Of a stretch of DNA of 64,000 nt, positions 49,657 through 60,174 are shown piece after piece. Below the pieces are notes generated by a model that had not been told where the DNA came from, made no database searches, and saw nothing but the letters and a program-made list of their open reading frames with translations. Position numbers and translations under genes: made by a program. Source of the DNA: Cercis canadensis (lineage: Eukaryota > Streptophyta > Magnoliopsida > Fabales > Fabaceae); NCBI GenBank assembly GCA_003255065.1, contig QAOA01000725.1, positions 518,340 to 582,339 of the forward strand, given 5' to 3'. How positions within the stretch are numbered: position 1 is the first letter of the stretch; every line of letters begins with the position of its first letter.

Positions 49657-51260
49657 ATGGCAACCAACACCGAGAAGCCCAACGCCAAGAATCCCCCACA
49701 AGAAAACCCTAACAAAACCCTAGACCTCTCCGTTCCCCCCACCGCCAAACCAGACCCAGATCTTGACCAACACCAACACCCACACCCCACCAATGCGTCT
49801 TCTGCTCAGCCGACACCTTCAGACGTTACCTCAACCGCCGCCGCCTCCGGGAAGGAAAGCGGGGATTCGAAGGGAGCGGTTGCTACAGTGGGGTCAGTTG
49901 CTGGACTAGATGCTCCGCTTTCCGATGCTCAGAAGAAGATGCGTAGAGCCGAGCGATTTGGGATTTCCGTCCAGCTGTCTGAGCAAGAAAAGCGCAATTC
50001 CCGAGCGGAAAGGTATAATTCTTTGCCGATAGCTTTGCCTTTTTTTTTTTTTTTTCCTCCACTGGGATTTTGTGGAATGTGAGTTTGCTTGCATGCCAGA
50101 TGCCAAGTTAGGGTTTTCAGGCTGTATCTACAAATTAATTTATACTGTGAGCATAAGTTTATTTTCATTTTCCCTTGTTCTAGTGAGAGCACATATAGGG
50201 TGTTGGGTGGTATGATAATTATTATATTTTAACAATATATTTAATGACTCGATCATTCATTTTCCACCCTTGAGTTATCGTAGGTTTGGCACTGGGTTAC
50301 CTGCATCAGAGACAACAAAATCAGAGCAGCTGAAGAGAAAGGCTAGAGCTGAGAGGTTTTTCCCTTTCTTCTATTAATTGTACTTGCACAATTTGTTAAG
50401 TGAATGAGCTTAAAAACTTGCTGGTTTTTTTTGGATGAAATTCTTGTTAGCCGGTTTACCTTTACCCTATCCTTGTCCCACTACTCATGGATTTTTCATT
50501 GAGGTATCTTCATAATCATAATTCAAATGAATACCCATATTAATCTTCTTTAGGTTTGGTATTCCCACTCCATCTACGGCTGCTGAAGAGGAGGAAAAGA
50601 AGAAAGCTCGGCGTGCTAGGTTTGCACCTGTTTCGAAGGTTGATCCTNGCACAATTTGTTAAGTGGATGAGCTTAAAAACTTGCTGGTTTTTTTTGGATG
50701 AAATTCTTGTTAGCCGGTTTACCTTTACCCTATCCTTGTCCCACTCCTCATGGATTTTTCATTGAGGTATCTTCATAATCATAATTCAAATGAATACCCA
50801 TATTAATCTTCTTTAGGTTTGGTATTCCCACTCCATCTACGGCTGCTGAAGAGGAGGAAAAGAAGAAAGCTCGGCGTGCTAGGTTTGCACCTGTTTCGAA
50901 GGTTGATCCTCTGGAGGAAGATAAAAGGAAAGCAAGAGCTGTCAGGTGCATGTCATAATTTCTTTCTCCTATACCATGTAGAAGTGCTTCCTTCAACGTA
51001 TAATGTAAGACTTGAGTGTGCATATTAGCTTATTTTTCTTCTCTGTTCTCTGCTACAAGGTTTCAAACTCCACAATCAAGTTCTCTATCACAAGTTAATG
51101 GCAAGGGAAACATTGAGCCAGTAAGACCCGTTAGTCACTTCTGACGCTGTAGATTATGGGAAACAATAGAATATACTTGCTCTATTTGCTATGCTGATCT
51201 CGTATTTTTGCTCTAAACCAGAAGGAAGCTATTGCAGGCAAAGCTGGAGGAGGAGCATGA
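49657..51260 (+). CDS. MOS11: MOS11-like (THO1/MOS11 family) mRNA-export protein
   Basis: MOS11 is a nuclear protein that promotes mRNA export and plant immunity and is related to human CIP29. Exons 49657-50012, 50284-50355, 50817-50945, 51060-51120, 51222-51260 give 218 residues. A Pro/Thr/Ala-rich N-terminus is followed by five repeats around arginine-phenylalanine: RAERFGI, RAERFGT, RAERFGIP, RRARFAP and RAVRFQTP. Four exon borders fall in the same Arg codon (AG|G) just before Phe, so each repeat starts a new exon. The short glycine-rich end is AGKAGGGA. An extra copy of exon 3 (from 50554) is present only because of the duplicated assembly join at 50648; the copy after the N is used here. 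Keeping both would add a false repeat. Confidence 0.9.
50388..50907. repeat. 260 bp direct duplication around a single N (50648) inside MOS11
   Basis: GCACAATTTGTTAAGT(G/A)... through GTTTCGAAGGTTGATCCT occurs twice, on either side of the N, and includes most of exon 3. The copies differ at only a few bases. It is an unmerged contig overlap that would mislead gene prediction. Confidence 0.85.
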
Positions 51261-54200
51261 CTGGCAGCAAGCTTCCTTAATAATAGGAAATATCATTGTG
51301 AGATACATTGTTCTGTTAGTTTTTAGTTTTTATTCCAAATTAATTAATTGTCTTTTACTCTTTTTTTTTTTATCTAGTGCTTTGNTACTCTTTTTTTTTT
51401 TTATCTAGTGCTTTGATGAATACCATATGGTCTTCATTTTCTTTGTTTTATAACCTTTTCCCTTAAATGTTTTTGCAGGTCTAGCTTCTAACAGTTCATG
51501 ATTCCCATAGTGGCCTCCATTCATATCGTATTTATTTACTTTTTGACATATGAATCCCCAGATGCAGTAATCCTCCGTTTGTGGTCCAATGCCTCAGTCA
51601 TAGATGGCTAAAACAAAAAGTTGTTGGAAGAAGCTTTCTTTTATTTTATCTTAGTATCGGTTTACTTGGTGACAACTTGGGGGTAATTAACATCTATCTT
51701 CATAGTGTTTACTTATCTTAAATTCCCTTAAGATCAGAATTTTGGAATCTACAGCCTGGAAATTTTTCCTTTTCCTTTATTTTTAGCATATAGAATGAAG
51801 CTTTTGTTGAAAGGATTTTGATTCTTTTTCATACCTATCATTGGCATCTGGCCAGTATCTCATATATGCTTTTTGTCAGATGCCCATGATCACTTGCTAA
51901 AAGGCAGTACTGGTTGGTTTTGTTAATCTAATCTACATCTCGCTGAACCAAAATCTGCTAGTCAAGATAGGTTTTGTTGCTTCATTTATCTCTTGGGGAG
52001 TGTTGATAAATTGAGATGATGAACACTTAAATAGCATGTACATAGAATGAACTGTTTTCAGGTTTGTTTTAACAGTTAAACATTATTTCATCATCAGTAT
52101 CGGCATTTTTTTAAAATTTTTTAACGGTTATATTGACAGTGGTTGCATTAGGCATCTATAGCACATTTTCCCCCATCCATCATCTCTGTCACTGTTTTGA
52201 GGAATGTGCATGTCTGCTGTTGTCTGCACTCTTTTTTGAGTTTTATATCGTGTGTTGATCTCATTTGAAAGTAGTGATTAGAGCATATTTATCATATTGG
52301 AGTATAGATCAGATGCATACCCCTTGAAAACCGATCAATATAATATGGGTTAGTGCTTGAAAAATAACTCCAAAAGAAAAAATAAGGTTGAATGTCATGA
52401 AGCTAAATGTGACAAATGAAAATTGTAGAAGTGTGCTCTGAAACTATTTTAAAGCATGTTCTCATATTATTTCCAAGGCTGTAGCTACCAATTTTTTGAT
52501 CTTTGTTGTTATTGAGGTAAGCAAACACTTTGAAGGTGTTCGTTAATTTTCTTAGTTGTCACTTTGTGAACCGTACAGTGCTAGATAGGACAAGAAATAG
52601 AGTATTCTTTGGTCGTTATCTATATTGTTAGTTTTGTAATTTATTTTTAGAGTTTTTCTTTGGGTTACAGTTTTGGAGGTATCCTGTTTCGGGGTTTACT
52701 GTCGTTCCTAAATTAGTCATGTATAAATGAATGGAAGGACCATTACTTGTTTGTGTGGGAATTCAGTATATTCTTTTTCTAGCCTCTAATAGCAAAGTCA
52801 TTTACTTGTATTTGAAATGAAAGCTGTTTACTTATATTCTCTTCTTATCGGTGCAATTAGCCGCGATTTGAATTGGTTTTGGTCCGATGAATTTGGTAGA
52901 GCTCCTTTCGGAGTTTGAATCTAGGCATGTAGCTGATATTATGCGCTTTAGTACATTTGTGAAAGGGTTACTCTGGGTGCCTCTAATTCGCGCATGTACC
53001 GTTGCCCTTTCAGTTTATTGATTAATGAGCAGTGCTATTTCAATCGTTAGAATCACTGAAAGCGAGTCGCGAGATCAGAGAGGCTGTTAAGTACAATTTT
53101 GGGGTCTAATGAGAGTGAAATGCACCAGCTTATACGTCTACTTGGTTTGGTAATTTGCTAGAAGAGAAATGGTAGATTCACCAGAAGATGTATATTCCAC
53201 CAAATTTTACAACCATGGATCCAATTGAATCAGCTATTGTTGAAAGCGTGTTGAGTGAGGTCTGTTTAAGATGTTGGTTAAACTGACGCATTGAGATATA
53301 GTTCAAAAAAATAAAAGTTTTTGAAACAACTATTTTGACGAGAGTACCCTTTCGGAAAAGTTCTTGTGCTTTGCGCGGAAGTCATGTTGTTATTGGATGA
53401 ATCACTTGGTAAGTAATATTTATTGAATTTATTTAGCAGTTTTTTTTTATCTTAGTTTTTTTTTTAAAAAGTAAGCCTTTGGGTTAAGCTATTTTTAATT
53501 TTTTGCAATAACTTATTTTCAATAAAACCTTATTTGAAAAGCTAAGAAATTGTGGGAAAAAAAAATACTTTAATTAAGTGATCCAAGTGTACGTGGTCCA
53601 ACAGGGCTTTTGATGTGCTCAGAAAGTCCTAGGTGGGAATAGAAAGAAAACTTGCGGTTAATTTTTCATGCCTTTTAAGGTTTGTAATATCCTCCAGTAG
53701 CTCTTACATGTTTGCTCTAATGGTAAAGGAATTTCGCAATTTATCTATGATTGTAATACTAGTCTGTAAAAACAAAAAAAGTCCCTTTGGTAAAAGTAGA
53801 CTATTAAATTGGGGTGCTTGTTATTTTCATGGGGGAAGAAAAAGAGATAGCACTGTTTTGCTGCACTTCATCTGGGTTTCGTTTCTGTGACATTTGAATG
53901 TCTCATTTCGCCCCAAGTCCAACCCTTTTAGACACAGTTGATCTTTTTGATTTACGACTTCTATTTCTTTAATCTTTGTTTCCTATGTTTTTTTATTTCT
54001 TTCTGGAAACTTGAATGGCGGAGTTTCTAAAAAGCATTTGCAATTTTCTATTTTAGGGATTGGTTTTTATGTAATAGTTAATGATCTCGGCAACTTAATA
54101 AGTTGCGGCAGCGCAAAATAGACGCAAAAATCTTGGCTTTGGCTTTAGATTCAATGTCTAAAGAAACAAAAATAATGATGAGATTTAACAAGATATATAT

Positions 54201-54409
54201 TCATGTTAAGCATATGATGATACACTTGACAGAAGACAGAGGAAGAAGGTAGTAAATTTAAAGCTTACTTAATTACAATGATAATTGCCTCTGCCTAATC
54301 TGCACATGTAAATCGTTACTGTTTTTGTATAATCAGCGTAAATGTTCTTATACTGAATCGGAATGGCTTTTTCAGATACCAGAATTCTGAAAAGTCGTTA
54401 CTTGTTGCA
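51261..54409. other. Convergent intergenic region between MOS11 and PP2C
   Basis: MOS11 and the PP2C gene point towards each other, so both ends are 3'UTRs. A 29 bp duplication (TACTC, T-run, ATCTAGTGCTTTG) flanks a single N at 51385. The remaining 3 kb contains only short random ORFs, and no repeat or RNA gene was recognised. Confidence 0.55.
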
Positions 54410-55866
54410 CTAGGGGTTGGCAGGGCCAGCTCTGATTGAAAGAGGAGAAGCCCAAAGAGAAGTATTATCAGTGGGTTTAGGATTTAGAAATACAACTATT
54501 ACTGTTATATCATCATGGAAGTGTCTCCTCACTCCTTGTTCAATCCTCTGGAGATCTGATAATCTCATTTCTCTCTTCTTAGCTGCTTCTCGTAATGCAG
54601 CTTTCACAAGCCTTTTGGCAATTCCCTGTTGAATAAAATGCGTTATTACTAATCACTCAGTCTTAAATGGAAAAGAATAGAAAGAAGCTTACATTACGTG
54701 GGTAATTGCTGACTATGTTCACAGCCTCTTGGTTGCTAAGATGCTCCCATAAACCATCAGAAGCAAATATCAGAAATTGGTCATCAGCATGGATTTTATG
54801 CGTTGACATTGATGGCTCCCAACTAAGGATTGGCTTGAAGAAGGGTTCAGACACTCTAAATTTGTATGGTAGAGGCTCTCTGTTAAATTCTGCCCTTTTC
54901 AAATATGCATCACCTATTGATCTTGAAACCTGCAAACAACACAATTAAGATTTATCAATATAGAATTTAAGCCTATAATGTATCTTCCTCAGTAAGAAAA
55001 AATGGTACAAGTCTTTCAATTTCCAACACTATACCTGTATGAGGCCTTTCACACGCCAAACTTTGTGTTTCATAACAACGATTTGTGAATCATAAGGGTG
55101 CTTTCCTCGAACTTCATCTCTTATTGTCTCTATGTTCACATTGTGTTCTGCAGATAATTGAATAGCTCTTACTTCCCTTGTTGCCCTCTCTACTCTTCCC
55201 AACACAGCCCTCGAGTCTCCAGCATTTGCAATATATAACATGCCATTGCAAATTATCCCTGCCAAACAACATGTCCCAGTGGATGCAATATGCGGATTGC
55301 TACGCCACTGCTTCTTCACCAGAGAGAGAAAACCCTCCTCTGTTGCAGAAAATGCCCTCTTAATAACATCTTCTGACATGCTTTGATCTTCACCTGTAAA
55401 CCCTGGATCAAACAGAAAAAGGGTCATTATTAACTCTCAAACTAGTACTTTTTTTTTTCTTGAGCTACTATAAAAAAGAGCATGAAAATTTTACTTTTAA
55501 GCTAGATAGAGCAACATCTGAGAAAAGTAAAGTTTTCCAATCAAATTGAAATGGTTATTGTAAGGATGAGAACATACTGTTGAGATTGCAGAAAAGATTG
55601 TCACTGACAAACTGCGAGGCCTCAAATCCACCATGACCATCATATACCCCTATGAAGGTCCCTTGAGGACCCAAATGATTGAAACTCAAGGGTCCAGATT
55701 CAAGCTGGCTTCGATCCTCAATTGAACTATTAGCTTGAACTGCAGCCATAGAGAATTCCCCATAAAGATGGTTCCCCAAATCCTTATACCAAAGCAACCC
55801 ATCAACTCTCCCACTCACATCTCCATCATCACCCTCTGCAGAAGGTTTCCAGCAGGATCTAACCAT
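54410..55866 (-). CDS. Clade D protein phosphatase 2C (SSPP/APD7-like)
   Basis: A Mg/Mn-dependent Ser/Thr phosphatase; clade D members act on plasma-membrane H+-ATPase (SAUR-regulated growth) and in leaf senescence. Exons 55578-55866, 55035-55402, 54693-54929, 54410-54625 give 369 residues, the usual length. Metal-binding and signature motifs: VYDGHGG (Asp76, Gly77), [56 protein letters not shown] and [11 protein letters not shown]; all acidic residues are present. The N-terminus has the clade D form ([32 protein letters not shown]). Exon 2 has two in-frame acceptors nine bases apart (before GGTTTACAG and after it), giving NRFTGED or NSED; the longer form fits the family better. Which clade D paralogue it is cannot be settled by eye. 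Confidence 0.93.
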
Positions 55867-58727
55867 TCTTTAAGGCAAGCCCTTGATTATATTAAATTAA
55901 AAGCTTGTGTCCTCCAAATGATCCAATATTTGAAATATTCAAGAAAAGTCCCCAAACCCAACCTAACAAGCTGCAGTAGTTTATGGTTATGCTTGAAACC
56001 CACGATCACAAATCCTGAAGCTATATACCCAGCAGAAGCAGAAGCAGACACCATTAGATATGAACAAAATTGAGATAAAGACCAAATGGGTATGGGCTGA
56101 ACTAACTGAGAAATGTACCTTGGGAGGAGAAACCAAATAATTTTCATGCAAGTTCAGAGAATATGGAGGCGTGCTGGTGGTACTCTGTACCTTGAATCTG
56201 AGTTGAATGCCCTTGGACCTTAGAGGTGTGCCATATTCCAGCAACACACTTAGCTGTAAAAGAAGATATGGATTCAATATGGCAGAGTTGGTCGAAGATC
56301 TAAGTGATCAAAGGGAGCAATGGATAAGAGAAGATTTTGGAGCTTTTTGACACAGGATCTTTCAGAGTATTGTCAGATGAGATCTAAGATCAGGAAATGA
56401 AGAGAGATTTAAACTACAAACTCTGACATTGTTATTCTTGTCCTTTCATTTGTCTGTTATGATTTAATGTTCTTGTGGCCAAGTGGGTTCCTAAGGGTGG
56501 GAGGGTCTTCAAATTTCATGGCTGAGATTGAGTTCCATTACCTTTTAAAGTAATAATTCTCAGTTTTAGGCAACTTTACTTGTCTAAAACTACCATTTCC
56601 CATCTTTCTGGGTTAACCTCACCTTTTCCCTCGTTTATTTTTCGTGACAATCCAAAACTTTACCAGATTCAGAGTCTATGACCGACAGCTTTTCTCACCC
56701 TCTTACCATGCCTTTACTAATTAAACTACTTTTGACTTGAGAACAAATTCATTATGTTTAAGTTTTGAAGAAATTCTAAATTCTATGTGACTCTAAACCT
56801 GCACATATAAATTAGAAAGTAAATTATAAAATTTTAAGATAAACTATTGGAGGTTTAGTTTTTTACTTCTCTTTTTTTCTTTCCCAATTTTAGTTGAAAT
56901 GATTCTTAAGAACTATTTACCTAATTGTTTTTGTGGACAAAAACAAGTGTTTTGTATGGTGAGATAGGCTTTTAAGTCAAAAAAGAACTATTCACGTTTT
57001 GTTTTAGTTTAACTAAAATTCGTAAGCAAAAGAAACTAAAACACGTAATAATTTTAAAAGTCGTTTAATATCTAACCACATTCACCCAATTTCTGAAGAA
57101 GAATAGATCATTCCTCGCTGGATCCGCTAGCACTTCGTCACTGGCTCACTGCATATAGCACCTGTATTATTATTATTTTCATATTTTCATTCAAATATAT
57201 ACTATGAAAAAAAGTGTAAGTCATCCCCTTCTATGAATTCTCCCATTTTATTTGGTATCTGCATGTTTTAGTCTAAAATAACCTTCAAAGTTCTGATAGG
57301 GAAAAGGGTACGAGTGGACCCATGCAGACACATAAAAACATCTGGATACACGCATCAAAAAACCTTCTTGAAACTTGGAATAATGCATGTATTCTTCTAC
57401 AAATCCATATACAGTGACGGGCCACCATGGCTTTTTGATTTCTTTGCCAATAAAATAACTTGTAACTTTCTCATTATATGGTGAATATGCGTCTAGTTTT
57501 CCAGCGCTTGTTTCTGATAAATAGACAAACCAAAAGATTACCCCTGCAACTCCACCTCACCTAAAACGGTGGCAAAAAGATAAACACAGACCCCCTCAAA
57601 AAAAAAAACTTAGCACTTGATTTGCATGTGCATGTTTATAAGTATAAGTAGATCATAGTAATAGTTTATGTAAATTGCCTAAACAAAAATCTTCAAACAA
57701 GTTGTTTAATATTTCTGGCCAACCATATTAGTGCAGACCTGAAATGTGTGAATAAAGAAGCTTCTGGTTGATCCCTTTTGCTTCCATCGTTTTCTTCCTT
57801 TTACTTTCAACGGCAAAATAGTATCACACTCTTTTTGACGTGTTTCATTTTGATAGTCATAAAGAAGTAAACATAGGCATATGATCAGTGTGCTTATACA
57901 TGTGATAAGCACATTTAACTCAATTCTGGAGGGGAACATGCAGGACCAGAGAGAATTTGCTTATTATTTGCCAATCCTTGTATTTGATCATACTTGGCAA
58001 CTCGGCAGATTTAGAACTTCATCAGTATCCGAAAAAAAAGTGAGATTTATAAAATTGCTTCCAAAACCTAGCTAGAGGGGCAAGAAATTATTTTAATTTG
58101 ATTATCAGTGGAAATATAAGGCATAAAAGGAGAGGTCACTTGATTCTGATCCCAAACATAGTCATGTCCCAGTTATAGCAATGTAAATTGTAATATTGCA
58201 TCACTTTGGTAAGTTTACTTTTAGTTCTTTAATCATATTATTTGATTTTAGTTCTACACTCAATTATCACAAGACATGATTTGGTGGTATCTAAAACTTA
58301 AATAATGCACAGTAGCAGACACTACATTCCTTAGTTACCTACTGCACTTGTGGCGTGATCTTAGCCTTGTCCTGCTCTTAAACCAGAACCAATAAGCCCA
58401 AGTGTAATAAAGTAAATGGAAGTCACAGGAATCAAGTGACCTCATTACTAGCTCAAAATTCATTTACACCAGAAAGTGTATGAAGAAACAGCACATGTAA
58501 AGAATATGACCAAAAGAGTTGGACCCCAAAGCTGAAGCCTCAAACTGACACCAAATCCCCACCTCACATGGTTTCTGTGATAAGTGAAACCATAATTCAC
58601 AAGAACTTTACCACTCATGACTCACCTAGTGATCTTATTAACGTTCCTATTTGCGTGCTAAATAATCTGACTTCCTATCATACAACAATTATGAAAATAA
58701 TTTAACATAATATCTCAGTGTGTGAAA
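55867..58727. other. Intergenic: PP2C promoter and 3' flank of the coiled-coil gene
   Basis: The first 500 bases upstream of the PP2C start are GC-balanced and probably hold its promoter and 5'UTR, possibly with a leader intron (donor GTACA near 56120; unproven). The rest is AT-rich without a convincing ORF, and no repeat was recognised. Confidence 0.5.
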
Positions 58728-60174
58728 TTAAGGCCCAATTTTAATCATTTGCCTTGTTCCCATTGAGCCTAGAAGCCTTTCTCTGGCATGCCTCAATGCA
58801 TCTAGAACTTCAATCACACTTTCATTAACTGGTTTGGGATTACTGGCCTGTTTTGTGCTTGCCAAATTCACTGGAACTATCGCCAGTGAGTTATCAACGA
58901 AATCCCCATCATCACCCTCATAATCTGTCACTGTCACTGATGATTTTGAGCTAAAACTTGAGACCCTGAAACATAATCCCAAATCCAAAATATAAGCTAG
59001 CTTAAGCAAAGACAATTGAAAGATAACAATTATTCATCAAAGCAAATGTCTCTGCATGTTCAAATTCAACACCTGTTTTCATCATTCTTCAATTCCTTAA
59101 AGCTTGGATTTTGATTATGGGAGAGATTTTCAGTGGAAGAATGATTTGGGTTTAGATTAGAGATGGAATCACCAGTAACCTGCGAATTGGAATCTTCTGC
59201 TGATGATTTTGAGCTTGAACTGGAAGGCCTGGCACATAATGCCCAATCATAAATATCAGCTAGATTAAAAGATGCAATGTTTTCATCAAATGCGATGACT
59301 CTGCATGCTCAATTTATTACCTGCTTTCATCTTTCTTCACATCCTCAGAGCTTGGATTTGGGTTTGAACTAGAACTGGAATGATCAGTAACCTGAGAATC
59401 AGAATCTTTTGCAATGGATGGACTAGTATGGTTTTGAATGGGTACAGAGGCTTCTGAAACATTACGAGTAGAATTTTCTGATGCAGCTGGATTTGTTATA
59501 CGAGACTTTGTTTCATTCTCTTCTGGATCTCTGGAAGCTGAACTACTTGTGGATGATCTACAAGAATTTTCACGTTTCTCGGACGAATAAGATTGCTCTG
59601 ATTCCCCTGATATGGAGGTAATGTTGAAAGATTCAAGCTTCTTCTTCAAAAATTTAAGCTTTCTTTCGGATTTCTCTCTTAATTTGACCTCTTCTCTTAG
59701 TTTCCTTTCTAGCTCAATCAACTGCCACCCACCCCACAAGAATTTTCCATTTTTGAGAGAGGAAACAGAATCAGTGAGTAAAGTTTGTCAGGAAAAAAAT
59801 GCTTCGAAAAAAAAGAACATAAATTTAAATTTTTTTTTATACGTAAATTTGCGTACTTTGTTGCCCATAGACTCTTCTTCCTCTTTTGCTAGCCTTGAAG
59901 CCTGCCTCTCTGCGAGTAATCTTCCTCTGAGGCACTCCACAGTATTCAAACCCTCATCTTCTTCCATTTTCTTGCCGCTGAAATAAACCCATTTCACAAA
60001 ATAATTCCATTACCTTGCCACTGAAATAACTCATTTCACAATGTAGGATAACAGAGAGAGAAATAGAGATTAAAGGAAAGAAAGTTCAAAAACCCACCTC
60101 CATTTATGATCCTCCTTGCTAGAAGCAGCCATCATTTCCTTATTCTCTATCCTTTCACCACAGCAAGTTCCCAT
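58728..60174 (-). CDS. Coiled-coil, serine-rich protein of unknown function
   Basis: Exons 60098-60174, 59857-59977, 59321-59721, 59073-59228, 58728-58965 give 330 residues in frame. The start MGTCCGERIENKE has Gly2 with Cys4 and Cys5, a possible myristoylation and palmitoylation site. Residues about 30-110 form a long charged coiled coil (LIELERKLREEVKLREKSER, LKFLKKKLESF). A Ser/Asn/Glu-rich disordered part follows, then a short conserved-looking end (ESVIEVLDALRHARERLLGS). I do not know the family. Exon 4 is a tandem duplicate: its text (SAEDSNSQVT ... NLNPNHSS ... KNDENR) repeats the end of exon 3 (AKDSDSQVT ... SNPNPSS ... KKDESR), exons 4 and 5 begin alike (RPSSSSSKSS, RVSSFSSKSS), and the two introns also align. 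Membrane-linked scaffold is a guess only. Confidence 0.8.
59041..59321 (-). repeat. Tandem exon-intron duplication in the coiled-coil gene
   Basis: Intron 59229-59320 and intron 58966-59072 are similar over their length: both carry CATGCAGAG(T/A)CAT near the donor, (A)TTTGATGAA, ATCTTT(T/C)AAT, a TAGCT(G/T)ATATTT block and TTATGT(G/T)(C/T)CAG at the acceptor. The exons beside them repeat too. A unit of roughly 260 bp was duplicated in frame. Confidence 0.75.

Noticed and set aside
50554-50647. An additional MOS11 exon (a sixth RF repeat)
   Set aside because: It is the pre-N copy of the duplicated assembly segment; the copy after the N continues into the rest of the gene.
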